Below are positions 8,516 through 16,275 of a stretch of 64,000 nt of DNA, piece by piece. Under the pieces are notes generated by a model. The model was not told where the DNA came from, searched no databases, and worked only from the letters and a program-made list of their open reading frames with translations. Position 1 is the first letter of the stretch; every line of letters begins with the position of its first letter. The DNA is from DATJZG01 sp035499295 (GTDB lineage: Bacteria > Myxococcota > Myxococcia > Myxococcales > Anaeromyxobacteraceae), in contig DATJZG010000016.1 of the NCBI GenBank assembly GCA_035499295.1, positions 1-64,000 on the forward strand. The letters are read 5' to 3'. Position numbers and translations under genes: made by a program.

Positions 8516-9946
8516 CTAGCTCCCCGCCACCAACTGGGCGGCCGAGTGGAAGAGGCGCGCGAGCCCCGCGGGTAGCCACAGGCCGAGCGCCAGCACGGCG
8601 AGGAGCAGGACGAGCGGCGGGCCGGCGGTGAGCCAGCTGTCGCCGAAGCCGGGACGCTCGGGCGCGCCCCGGTCGTCCCCCTGCACCACCTTCAGGACCG
8701 TCGCCCCCATGCCGACGAAGATGACCGCCAGGAAGAGGAGGAAGAGCGCGCCCACCACCCACCTCCCGGTCCCGAGCGCGCCGTTCAGGATGACGAACTC
8801 GCTCCAGAAGGGGCTGAAGGGGGGCGTGCCGGTGACCGCGAGGAAGCCGGCCAGGAAGAGCGGGCCGGAGAGCGGGAGGCGGCGGCCGGCGCCGCGCACG
8901 TCCTCGATGCGCTTCGACCCGTAGGCGCGGTGGATGTTCCCGGCGGCGAGGAAGAGCACGCCCTTCGAGAGCCCGTTGTTGACCACGTGGTAGAAGGCGC
9001 CGGCGACCGCGGCGCCGCCCAGGCCCAGCCCCACGGCCAGGATGCCCATGTGCTCGACGCTCGAGTAGGCGAGCATTCGCTTGAAGTCCCGCTGGCCGGC
9101 CATGAACACGGCGGCGAGCGCCATGGAGAGCAGCCCCATGCCGACGAGCGCCTCGCAGGCGAACCCCCCCTCGCCGGCCGCGCGCGCCACCTGGAAGACG
9201 CGGGTGACGGAGAGGAAGGCGACGTTGGTGACGCCGCCGGCGAGCAGCGCCCCCAGGATCCCGGGGGCCTCCCCGTAGGCGTCCGGCTTCCAGGAGTGGA
9301 GCGGGGCGAGACCCATCTTGGTGCCGTAGCCGACGAGCAGGAAGACGAAGCCGGCGCGCACCCACGGCTTCGAGAGCTCGGGACCGGCCGAGACCAGGCT
9401 GTCGAGGAGCAGCGACCTCGGGCCGCCGGCCCCGGCGCCGGAGAGGGCGATGAAGAAGGTGCCGAGGAGCGCGAGGGCGATGCCGAGCGAGGAGACGAGC
9501 AGGTACTTCCACGCGGCCTCGAGGGAGCGGGCGTTGCGATTGAAGTAGATGAGCGGCGCGGTGGCGAGGGTGGTGAGCTCGATGGCGACCCAGAGGAGGC
9601 CCAGGTGCTGGGAGAGGGCGACCACGGTCATGGCGCTCAGGAGCCCGAGGAGCCCGCTCACGAAGACCCGGTTGTCCTTCTCGGCGCGGCGCCGGAGGTA
9701 CCCCTGGGCGTAGACGGCGGTGACGAGGTAGAGCGCGCTCGTGCTGCTCAGTACGACCTTGCCGGCGGGGTCGAGGAACAGGTAGCCGTCGAAGAAGGGG
9801 GGCTCCGGGGCGATCCAGAGCGCCACCACCCCCACCGAGTGGGCGGCCGCGCCGAGGAGGAGGAGCCACGGCCTCGACCGGTTCTCCGGCCACGAGGAGG
9901 CCACCGCGGCGAGGAGGAGGGGAACGAGGATGACGAGGAGGACCAT
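8516..9946 (-). CDS. HyfF/NuoN-like antiporter-type membrane subunit
   Basis: A 476-residue polytopic protein of the NuoL/M/N-Mrp family. It keeps the ion-translocation residues: Glu in WVAIELTTLA (TM5-type), Lys in GYGTKMGLAPLHSWKPDAYGE (TM7-type), and the conserved MLAYSSVEHMGI and HVVNNGLSKGVLF segments. The WKPDAYGEAP variant and length match the HyfF/NuoN-like subunit of hydrogenase-4 and Ehr complexes rather than NuoL. It is translated within the operon, 7 bp after the HyfE-like gene and 2 bp before the large-subunit gene. It probably forms one of three proton or sodium channels in the membrane arm. Confidence 0.87.
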   Translation of the reverse strand: MVLLVILVPLLLAAVASSWPENRSRPWLLLLGAAAHSVGVVALWIAPEPPFFDGYLFLDPAGKVVLSSTSALYLVTAVYAQGYLRRRAEKDNRVFVSGLLGLLSAMTVVALSQHLGLLWVAIELTTLATAPLIYFNRNARSLEAAWKYLLVSSLGIALALLGTFFIALSGAGAGGPRSLLLDSLVSAGPELSKPWVRAGFVFLLVGYGTKMGLAPLHSWKPDAYGEAPGILGALLAGGVTNVAFLSVTRVFQVARAAGEGGFACEALVGMGLLSMALAAVFMAGQRDFKRMLAYSSVEHMGILAVGLGLGGAAVAGAFYHVVNNGLSKGVLFLAAGNIHRAYGSKRIEDVRGAGRRLPLSGPLFLAGFLAVTGTPPFSPFWSEFVILNGALGTGRWVVGALFLLFLAVIFVGMGATVLKVVQGDDRGAPERPGFGDSWLTAGPPLVLLLAVLALGLWLPAGLARLFHSAAQLVAGS

Positions 9947-9953
9947 GGTGCCT

Positions 9954-10601
9954 CTAGTCCTTCAGGGACGCGAGCGCGTCGGTGTCGAGGGAGGAGAACT
10001 CGCGGTTGATGTGGAACATCACGATGCCCATCACGAAGACCGCGGCCAGAAGGTCGAGCAGGACGCCCGCCTCGACCATCACCGGCATGAAGTCGGTGAG
10101 GAGCAGGCCGAAGACGAAGACCCCGTTCTCCAGCACCAGGAAGCCGAGGACCTGGGTGACCGCCTTCTTGCGGCTCACCACGAGCAGGAGGCCCGTCCAG
10201 ACGGTGGCGAGCGCGGTGGGCACGAGGAAGGAGTGCGTCTCGGGGGTGGGGAGCGGCAGGCCACGCGAGAAGGCGAAGGCGAGCGCCACCCCGGTGCCCC
10301 CGAGGAGGAGCGAGGGCACGTACCCGATGAGCGGCTCCATCTCGCGCCGGATGGCCGCCTCGCGGATGGCCCGGAACATCAGCCAGGGGATGAAGAGCGC
10401 TTTGATTGCGAGGGCGCCGCCGGCGACGATCGCCACGTGGGCGAGGTCGTGCGCCGGCGAGGCGATCAGGAGCGTGAGCAGCGAGAGGAGTGCTCCCTGG
10501 AAAGCGACCGCCCGGATGGCGGCGCCGAGCCGGCTCGAGGCGAGCAGGAAGAGGTCGACCACCACCACCAGGATGAAGGTCATGTCGATCCAGGAGGCCA
10601 T
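9954..10601 (-). CDS. HyfE-like membrane subunit
   Basis: A 215-residue protein with six or seven predicted transmembrane helices and the pattern of hydrogenase-4 component E: an N-terminal helix, KALFIPWLMFRAIRE in the middle, then QVLGFLVLENGVFVFGLLL, which is the NuoK-like core with the conserved Glu, and a short acidic tail EFSSLDTDALASLKD. The N-terminal part would correspond to NuoJ-like helices. The start ATG 10601 was chosen because it lies 2 bp after the preceding stop, although the frame stays open further upstream. It is a membrane-arm subunit of the Ehr-type complex. Confidence 0.85.
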   Translation of the reverse strand: MASWIDMTFILVVVVDLFLLASSRLGAAIRAVAFQGALLSLLTLLIASPAHDLAHVAIVAGGALAIKALFIPWLMFRAIREAAIRREMEPLIGYVPSLLLGGTGVALAFAFSRGLPLPTPETHSFLVPTALATVWTGLLLVVSRKKAVTQVLGFLVLENGVFVFGLLLTDFMPVMVEAGVLLDLLAAVFVMGIVMFHINREFSSLDTDALASLKD

Positions 10602-10603
10602 GG

Positions 10604-11515
10604 TCACCGGAGGAGGAGGACGAGGGCGAACATCGAGAGCACAGAGGCCCCCACCAGCATCTGGGGCACGCGAGTGAGGCGCAGCCGGGCCATCACCGAC
10701 TCGGTGGCTCCCACCAGCACCGCGAAGCCGAGGAGCCCGAGGACGAAGAGCCCCTCCGCGCCCCACAGGCTCCGGAACGGCATCCCCAGCGTCAGGCGGA
10801 CGAGGAGCGCGCCGAAGAGGAGGAGCTTCATCGATGCGCCATAGAGGATGAGGGCCAGGTCGGGGCCGGAGTGGTCGAGCACCATGACCTCGTGGATCAT
10901 GGTGAGCTCGAGGTGCGTGTTGGGGTCGTCGACCGGGATGCGCGCGTTCTCCGCCAGGGCGACGACGAAGAGCGCGATGGCGGCGAGCAGGAGCGCCGGG
11001 GCCGAGTCGCCCCAGGCGTGGGCCAGCCCGGGTCCGAGCATGCCGGAGAGCGAGAGCGTCCCGGTGGCGCGAGCGAGCACCACGAAGCACAGGAAGAGCG
11101 CCGGCTCGGCCAGGCTGGCGAAGGAGACCTCGCGCGCCGCCCCCATGCCCTCGAAGGACGAGCCGGTGTCGAGCGCCGCCAGCGCCGTGAAGAAGCGGCC
11201 CAGGGCGAGGAGATAGGCGAGGAGCACGAAGTCGCCGGGGAAGCGGACCAGGGCGGGCTCTCCCGCCACCGGCAGCATGAGGCCGGCGGTGAAGACGGCG
11301 GCGAGGCCGACGGCCGGCCCGGCCCGGAAGACCCAGGTGGTGGTGCGGCTGTAGACGGCCCCCTTCCGCAGGAGCTTCCCGAGGTCGTAGTAGCTCTGCA
11401 GGAGCGGCGGGCCGCGCCGCCCGGCGAAGGTCGCCTTCACCCGGTTCACCACCCCGGGCAGGAGCGGGGGCAGGAGGAGGAGGAGACCGACCTGAAGGAG
11501 GGCGCGGAGGGCCAT
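10604..11515 (-). CDS. NuoH/HyfC-like membrane subunit
   Basis: A 303-residue protein of the complex I subunit 1 family, which couples the redox arm to the ion-pumping membrane arm. Diagnostic stretches are QSYYDLGKLLRKG near the N terminus, ALDTGSSFEGMGAAREVSF (acidic loop contacting the NuoB/NuoD-like subunits) and ALAENARIPVDDPNTHLEL with TMIHEVM following. About eight transmembrane helices are predicted. The ATG at 11515 lies 1 bp after the stop of the upstream NuoL-like gene, and the HyfE-like gene follows after 2 bp. Confidence 0.92.
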   Translation of the reverse strand: MALRALLQVGLLLLLPPLLPGVVNRVKATFAGRRGPPLLQSYYDLGKLLRKGAVYSRTTTWVFRAGPAVGLAAVFTAGLMLPVAGEPALVRFPGDFVLLAYLLALGRFFTALAALDTGSSFEGMGAAREVSFASLAEPALFLCFVVLARATGTLSLSGMLGPGLAHAWGDSAPALLLAAIALFVVALAENARIPVDDPNTHLELTMIHEVMVLDHSGPDLALILYGASMKLLLFGALLVRLTLGMPFRSLWGAEGLFVLGLLGFAVLVGATESVMARLRLTRVPQMLVGASVLSMFALVLLLR

Positions 11516-11516
11516 G

Positions 11517-13511
11517 TCACCACCAGATGAAGCGCCAGGCGAGCAGCGCCACCAGCGCGAGGAGGACCAGGACGGCGTAGAGGTGGATCCGACCCGGGAA
11601 GGCGCTGCGGACGGCGCGGGCGCCGCCCTCGCAGGCGTGCACTGCGGGAAGGATGGCGCGGTCGAGCACCAGGTCGGGCACCTCGGTGGCGAAGCGCGCG
11701 GACCGCGGGAAGGCCCCCCGCGGCTGCGAGAGCTCGACCCGGGGGACGAGGACGGAGCGGAACCCCTCCACCAGGATCTGCGCGAAGGACGAGCCGGTGT
11801 ACTCCATGCGCGCAGTGGGGAACGCGTACCCGCATCCCCAGGTCTCGGAGCGCGGGACGGGTCGGGCCGGCCTTCCCCGGGCGAGGAGGGCGAGGAGGCC
11901 GACCGCGACGAGGAGCGCCACGGCGACGGCGCTCACCCAGGCGGCCGAGGCCGCGGCGGATCCGGCCGGGCCGGCGAGCGAGCCGGGCGCGGCCCCCCCC
12001 CACTCGGCCGCCGCCCGCTCCAGCGGCTCGACGACGAGCGCCGGCGCGAGCCCGATGGCGAGGCAGGCGGCGCCGAGGAGCGCCATGGGAAGGAGCATCG
12101 CCGAGGGTGACTCGTGCACCCGGGTCGCCTCCTCCGAGCGGGGCTGCCCCAGGAAGACCGTCCCTTGGACCTTGGCGAAGCAGGCGGCGGCGAGCCCGCC
12201 GATGAAGGCGAGCGCCGGCGCGCCGAGCGCCAGGTAGGCGACCCGGTCGCCGCGCGGCAGGCTCATCCCCCGCAGGGAGCCGAGCACCACCAGCCATTCC
12301 GAGACGAAGCCGTTCAGGGGAGGCAGCCCGCAGATGGCGGTCGCCCCGACCAGGAAGAGGAGCGCGGTGATCGGCATCGCCTTCCCGAGGCCCCCCAGGC
12401 GCTCGATGTCGCGGGTGCCGGCGGCGTGGTGGACCGAACCGGCCCCGAGGAAGAGGAGGGACTTGAAGAGGGCGTGGTTCACCACGTGGAGCGCGCCCCC
12501 CGCGAAGCCGAGGAAGACGAGCGCTCCGTCGCCGCGCGAGCGGCCCACCAGGGCGATCCCCAGCCCCATGGCGATGATCCCGATGTTCTCCACCGAGTGG
12601 TAGGCGAGCAGCCGCTTCAGGTCGTGCTGGGCGAGCGCGAGGGCCACCCCCAGGACGCCGGACAGGGCGCCGAGGGCGAAGAGCGTCATGCCGAAGGAGG
12701 AGGGCGGCCCCTCGAAGAACCCGGTGGTGCGCAGGAGGCCGTAGATCCCGGTCTTGAGGAGCACCCCCGACATGACCGCCGAGACGTGGCTCGGGGCGGC
12801 TGCGTGGGCGCCCGGCAGCCAGAAGTGCAGGGGGACGAGCCCGGCCTTGACCCCGAACCCCACCAGGAGGAACCCGTAGAGCCAGGCCCCGCCGGCCCCG
12901 GCGGCCGACATCCCCCGCCAGGCGTCGAAGTCGAAGGAGCCGCGCGCGCTCCCGGCCACACAGAAGAACGCGAACAGGGCGAAGGTGCCGACGTGGGACG
13001 CGGCGAGGTAGATCCAGGCGGCGCGCAGCGCCTCGGGGCGGTCCTCCTCGCTGCGGACGAGCATGAAGGCGGCGACCGCCATCAACTCCCAGCCGACGAG
13101 GAAGAGGAGGGCGTTGTCGGCCAGGATGACGAGCCCCATCGACCCGGTGACGAGCCCGAAGAAGAGCTGGAGGCGGATCGCCTTCCAGCCGAGCCGGGCT
13201 TGCGGCCAGTAGGCGAGCCCGTAGATCGAGGAGAGCGCAGGCACGCTAAGCACCGGTACCAGGAAGAGAGCGGAGAGCGGATCGAGCCGGAGCGCGAGCG
13301 AGCCGTAGGGCTCGTGCCAGGGGTGGCGGAGGACGAACCCGCCCGGGCCGAACAGCGTGCGCGCGCTGGCCGCGACCCCGAGCGCGGCGCCGGCGCAGAG
13401 CGCCGCGCAGGAGAGCCCCTGGCCGAGCGCCGGCCGCCGGCGCAGGGCCGGGCCGAAGAGGCCGCTGCCGGTCGCGAGCGCCAGCCCGACGATGGCGAGC
13501 GCCGCCGTCAC
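11517..13511 (-). CDS. HyfB/NuoL-like antiporter-type subunit, second copy
   Basis: A 664-residue antiporter-like subunit. It has the TM5-type Glu in LFLVGWELMAVAAF, the Lys and flanking motif GFGVKAGLVPLHFWLPGAH, and LLAYHSVENIGI. The HyfB-type C-terminal extension is marked by SETWGCGYAFPTARMEYTGSSFAQ, ending in a last transmembrane helix before IWW. It is a paralogue of the next upstream gene, with the same length and domain order. Its ATG overlaps that gene's stop by 4 bp. Two large antiporter subunits plus a HyfF-like one imply three ion-translocating modules. Confidence 0.88.
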   Translation of the reverse strand: MTAALAIVGLALATGSGLFGPALRRRPALGQGLSCAALCAGAALGVAASARTLFGPGGFVLRHPWHEPYGSLALRLDPLSALFLVPVLSVPALSSIYGLAYWPQARLGWKAIRLQLFFGLVTGSMGLVILADNALLFLVGWELMAVAAFMLVRSEEDRPEALRAAWIYLAASHVGTFALFAFFCVAGSARGSFDFDAWRGMSAAGAGGAWLYGFLLVGFGVKAGLVPLHFWLPGAHAAAPSHVSAVMSGVLLKTGIYGLLRTTGFFEGPPSSFGMTLFALGALSGVLGVALALAQHDLKRLLAYHSVENIGIIAMGLGIALVGRSRGDGALVFLGFAGGALHVVNHALFKSLLFLGAGSVHHAAGTRDIERLGGLGKAMPITALLFLVGATAICGLPPLNGFVSEWLVVLGSLRGMSLPRGDRVAYLALGAPALAFIGGLAAACFAKVQGTVFLGQPRSEEATRVHESPSAMLLPMALLGAACLAIGLAPALVVEPLERAAAEWGGAAPGSLAGPAGSAAASAAWVSAVAVALLVAVGLLALLARGRPARPVPRSETWGCGYAFPTARMEYTGSSFAQILVEGFRSVLVPRVELSQPRGAFPRSARFATEVPDLVLDRAILPAVHACEGGARAVRSAFPGRIHLYAVLVLLALVALLAWRFIWW

Positions 13512-15502
13512 CCGAACCTCGCCCGGAGCGCGAGCGCCACGCCGAGTGCCACCAGGGTGACGAGCGTGTAGAGCAGCTGCAGGTTGAGCCGGCCCGCCTG
13601 GAAGCGGCGCAACCGGCTCATCCGCTCCCCGAGGCCGCGGAAGAGGGGGTCGAAGAGGCGCGTCCGGGCCGGGTCCTGCGCCTCGGTGCCGAGCGAGCTC
13701 GCCCCGGGGAAGACGCCCCTTGGAGGCTTGAGCCTCACCCGCGGCTGGAGCGCGCGCGGCACGAGGCCGGAGAGGAGGAACTGCGCGTAGGAGGAGGCGG
13801 TGTACTCCATCCGCGCGCTCGGGTGACCGAAGCCACAGCCCCAGGTCTCCGAGGGCCGCACCTCGCGGGCCGAGCGGACGCGCCGCGCCGTGAAGGCGGC
13901 GATCCCCCCGGCGAGGAGGAGGACGATCGCCGTCCCGGAGAGCGGGCGCGCCAGCCGGGTGGCGGCCTCGACCGCGGCACCCGCGGGCGCTCCACCCATC
14001 TCACCGGCGACGGGGGCGACGAGGCGCAGCGCTGCCGCCGGGAAGACGCCGAGCGCGAGGGAGCCCGCCGCCAGTGCGGCGAGCGGCCCCCACAGGAGCG
14101 CCGACGGCTCCCGGGCGCTCGCCGCCTCCGGGCTCCGCGGCACGCCCAGCAGGGCGATGCCGCACAGACGGGTGAAGCTCACCGCGGCGAGCGTGCCCAC
14201 CAGGGCGAGGACGGCGACGGCGAGGAAGCCGAGGAGCGAGCCGGCACCGGGCGCCGACTGGGCGGCCTCGAGGAGCCCCAGGTAGACGAGCCACTCGGAG
14301 GCGAACCCGGAGAGCGGCGGCAGCGCGGAGAGAGCGGCGGCCCCGACGAGGAAGAGCGAGCCGGAGAGCGGGAGCCGCGCCAGGAGGCCCCCCATCCGCT
14401 CGAGGTCGCGGGTGCGGGTGGCGCTCGCCAGGGCGCCCGCCCCCATGAAGGCGAGTCCCTTCATGACGGCGTGGCTCCAGACGTGGAAGAGCGCGCCGCA
14501 GTAGCCGAGCGTCGCCACCGCCGGCATGCCCGTCGCGCTCCCCACCACCCCGAGGCCGATGCCCAGGAGCACGATCCCCACGTTCTCCACGCTGGAGTAG
14601 GCGAGGGCCCGTTTGATGTCCGCCTGGCCCAGGGCGAGGGTGATCCCGAGGAGGGCGCTCGCGAGTCCGGCCACCCCGAGCAGGACGCCCACCCCGACCC
14701 CGGCGGGCGGCAGGAAGCCGAGCAGTCGCAGCAGGCCGTAGACCCCCGTCTTGATCATCACCGCCGAGAGCACCGCCGACACGTGGCTCGGTGCCGCCGG
14801 GTGGGCCTCGGGCAGCCACACGTGGAGCGGGAAGAGGCCGGCCTTGGTCCCGAACCCCACCAGGCCGAGGAGGAAGAGGAGCAGGGGGACGGGCGCCGCC
14901 CCACGCAGCGCCTCGAAGCGTGCGAAGTCGAAGCCGCCCGCTGAGCGGCCCAGGAGGACGAAGAGCGCGAAGAGGAACGCGGTCCCGAGGTGGGACGCGA
15001 CGAGGAACGTGTAGCCGGCGCTGCGAACCTCCGCCTGCTCGTCGTCGAAGGTGACGAGGGCGAAGGTGGCGACGGTCATGATCTCCCAGGCGACGAGGAA
15101 GAGGACCCCGTCGGAGGCCGCGAACACGAGGGAGAGGGAGGCGAGGAGGAGGTTGAAGAAGGAGACGAAGGCGGCGAGCGAGCGCCCCCCGCGGTGGTGT
15201 CCCAGGTAGCCCACCCCGTAGACGGAAGCCGGGATGGCGATTGCGTACAGGGCGGCGAGGAAGAAGGAGGCGAGCGGGTCGAGCCGAAGGCGGAAGGAGC
15301 CGAGAGGCACGGACCAGGGGGACGACCACTCCGATCCGGCGGCGCCGAGGAGGACGGGCAACACCCCGGCGAGGCCGAGGGCGGCCCCGAGGACCGCCCC
15401 CGCCGAGCCGATCCAGAGCGCCAGCGCCGGACGGCGCCCCGCGGCCAGGGCCGCGACCCCGGCCGCGGCGAAGACGGCGAGCGCGGCGAGGACCGGAATC
15501 AC
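13508..15502 (-). CDS. HyfB/NuoL-like antiporter-type subunit, first copy
   Basis: A 664-residue paralogue of the downstream gene and first structural gene of the complex. It keeps LFLVAWEIMTVATF (TM5-type Glu), GFGTKAGLFPLHVWLPEAH (TM7-type Lys), ALAYSSVENVGIVLLG and the HyfB-type C-terminal block SETWGCGFGHPSARMEYTASS. The start is GTG 15502, overlapping the regulator's TGA in GTGA. The frame remains open far upstream, but there it is antisense or out of frame to other genes. It is likely to sit in the distal membrane arm. Which of the two copies occupies which position cannot be told from sequence alone. Confidence 0.88.
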   Translation of the reverse strand: MIPVLAALAVFAAAGVAALAAGRRPALALWIGSAGAVLGAALGLAGVLPVLLGAAGSEWSSPWSVPLGSFRLRLDPLASFFLAALYAIAIPASVYGVGYLGHHRGGRSLAAFVSFFNLLLASLSLVFAASDGVLFLVAWEIMTVATFALVTFDDEQAEVRSAGYTFLVASHLGTAFLFALFVLLGRSAGGFDFARFEALRGAAPVPLLLFLLGLVGFGTKAGLFPLHVWLPEAHPAAPSHVSAVLSAVMIKTGVYGLLRLLGFLPPAGVGVGVLLGVAGLASALLGITLALGQADIKRALAYSSVENVGIVLLGIGLGVVGSATGMPAVATLGYCGALFHVWSHAVMKGLAFMGAGALASATRTRDLERMGGLLARLPLSGSLFLVGAAALSALPPLSGFASEWLVYLGLLEAAQSAPGAGSLLGFLAVAVLALVGTLAAVSFTRLCGIALLGVPRSPEAASAREPSALLWGPLAALAAGSLALGVFPAAALRLVAPVAGEMGGAPAGAAVEAATRLARPLSGTAIVLLLAGGIAAFTARRVRSAREVRPSETWGCGFGHPSARMEYTASSYAQFLLSGLVPRALQPRVRLKPPRGVFPGASSLGTEAQDPARTRLFDPLFRGLGERMSRLRRFQAGRLNLQLLYTLVTLVALGVALALRARFG

Positions 15503-16212
15503 GCGCGGTCTCTCCGCGCCGTCCCGGCGGCGCGCAGCTCCGCCTGGACCCGCTCCACCCGCTCGATCTCGGCCAGGATCTCCTCCGACGGCGCCCCCGC
15601 CTTGAGCTTCGCCGCCAGCGCGGGGTCGCGGAGCGCGGTGGCGATGCTGGCGAGCAAGTGCAGGTGGGCGCGGGTGGAGGGGCTGACGAGCAGGCAGAGC
15701 GCGTGGACCGGCTGCGCGTCCGCGGCCCCGAAGTCGAGCGGCTTCTCGAGCAGGTAGACGGCCACCGCCGGCCGCTCCATCCGCAGGACGATGGGATCGC
15801 GCGGGTGCGGAATCGCGATCCCGTTGCCGAGCGCGGTGGAGCCGAGCCGCTCCCGGGCGAGGAGCATCCGGTAGAGGAAGTCGCGGTCGAGCCCGGGCGG
15901 GGCGGGGAGCCGGTCGACCACCTCTCGCAGCACGGTCTCCGGGTCGCCGCCGCGGATGCCGCGGTGGATGCCCCCCAGGCGCACCGCCTCCGAGAGGGGG
16001 GGCAGGCCCTTGGGCGCGAGCTCCGGGTCCTCGAGGATCTCGGCCGAGACAGGGATCTTCCGCTGGGCCGCCCACTCGAGCAGCTCCACCCGGTTGAAGC
16101 GGTATCGATCGTCGACGCGCTCCGCGGGGAGCTCGCCGTTTCTGACCCACTTCTCGAGAACCTGCTCGGTGACGCCCAGGATTCGCGCTGCGTCGCGAAC
16201 GGTCAGTTGCAT
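15499..16212 (-). CDS. MerR-type HTH plus PTS EIIA (PtsN-like) regulator
   Basis: A 237-residue protein. Residues 1-55 form an excisionase/MerR-like helix-turn-helix (LTVRDAARILGVTEQVLEKWV, continuing with RFNRVELLEWA). Residues about 85-230 form an EIIA-Ntr/fructose domain with the phosphorylatable His in GNGIAIPHPRDP and a conserved Leu/Asp-rich core. It may sense phosphotransferase status and regulate the complex it precedes; the sequence shows only the domains and the co-transcription. The start ATG 16212 is preferred over TTG 16245 because it has GGAG about 10 nt upstream and the TTG lies within the likely promoter. Confidence 0.82.
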   Translation of the reverse strand: MQLTVRDAARILGVTEQVLEKWVRNGELPAERVDDRYRFNRVELLEWAAQRKIPVSAEILEDPELAPKGLPPLSEAVRLGGIHRGIRGGDPETVLREVVDRLPAPPGLDRDFLYRMLLARERLGSTALGNGIAIPHPRDPIVLRMERPAVAVYLLEKPLDFGAADAQPVHALCLLVSPSTRAHLHLLASIATALRDPALAAKLKAGAPSEEILAEIERVERVQAELRAAGTARRDRA

Positions 16213-16233
16213 GTGGCGGGAGCTCCGAACCAC

Positions 16234-16262
16234 CCTGTACGGCAATCCGGCAGGGCTCGCAA
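16234..16262 (-). promoter_or_regulatory. candidate sigma70 promoter of the Ehr-type operon
   Basis: On the minus strand TTGCGA (16262-16257) and TACAGG (16239-16234) are separated by exactly 17 bp, with the predicted transcript starting about 15 nt before the regulator ATG. Match to consensus is 4/6 and 3/6, so this is only a candidate. Read-through from the cyclase gene upstream is also possible. Confidence 0.3.
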
Positions 16263-16275
16263 GTCGGCGTGCGGA

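Noticed and set aside
6163..16212. Functional [NiFe] hydrogenase-4 or formate hydrogenlyase
   Set aside because: The large subunit lacks the Ni-ligand cysteines, and no maturation or formate dehydrogenase genes are in the window.
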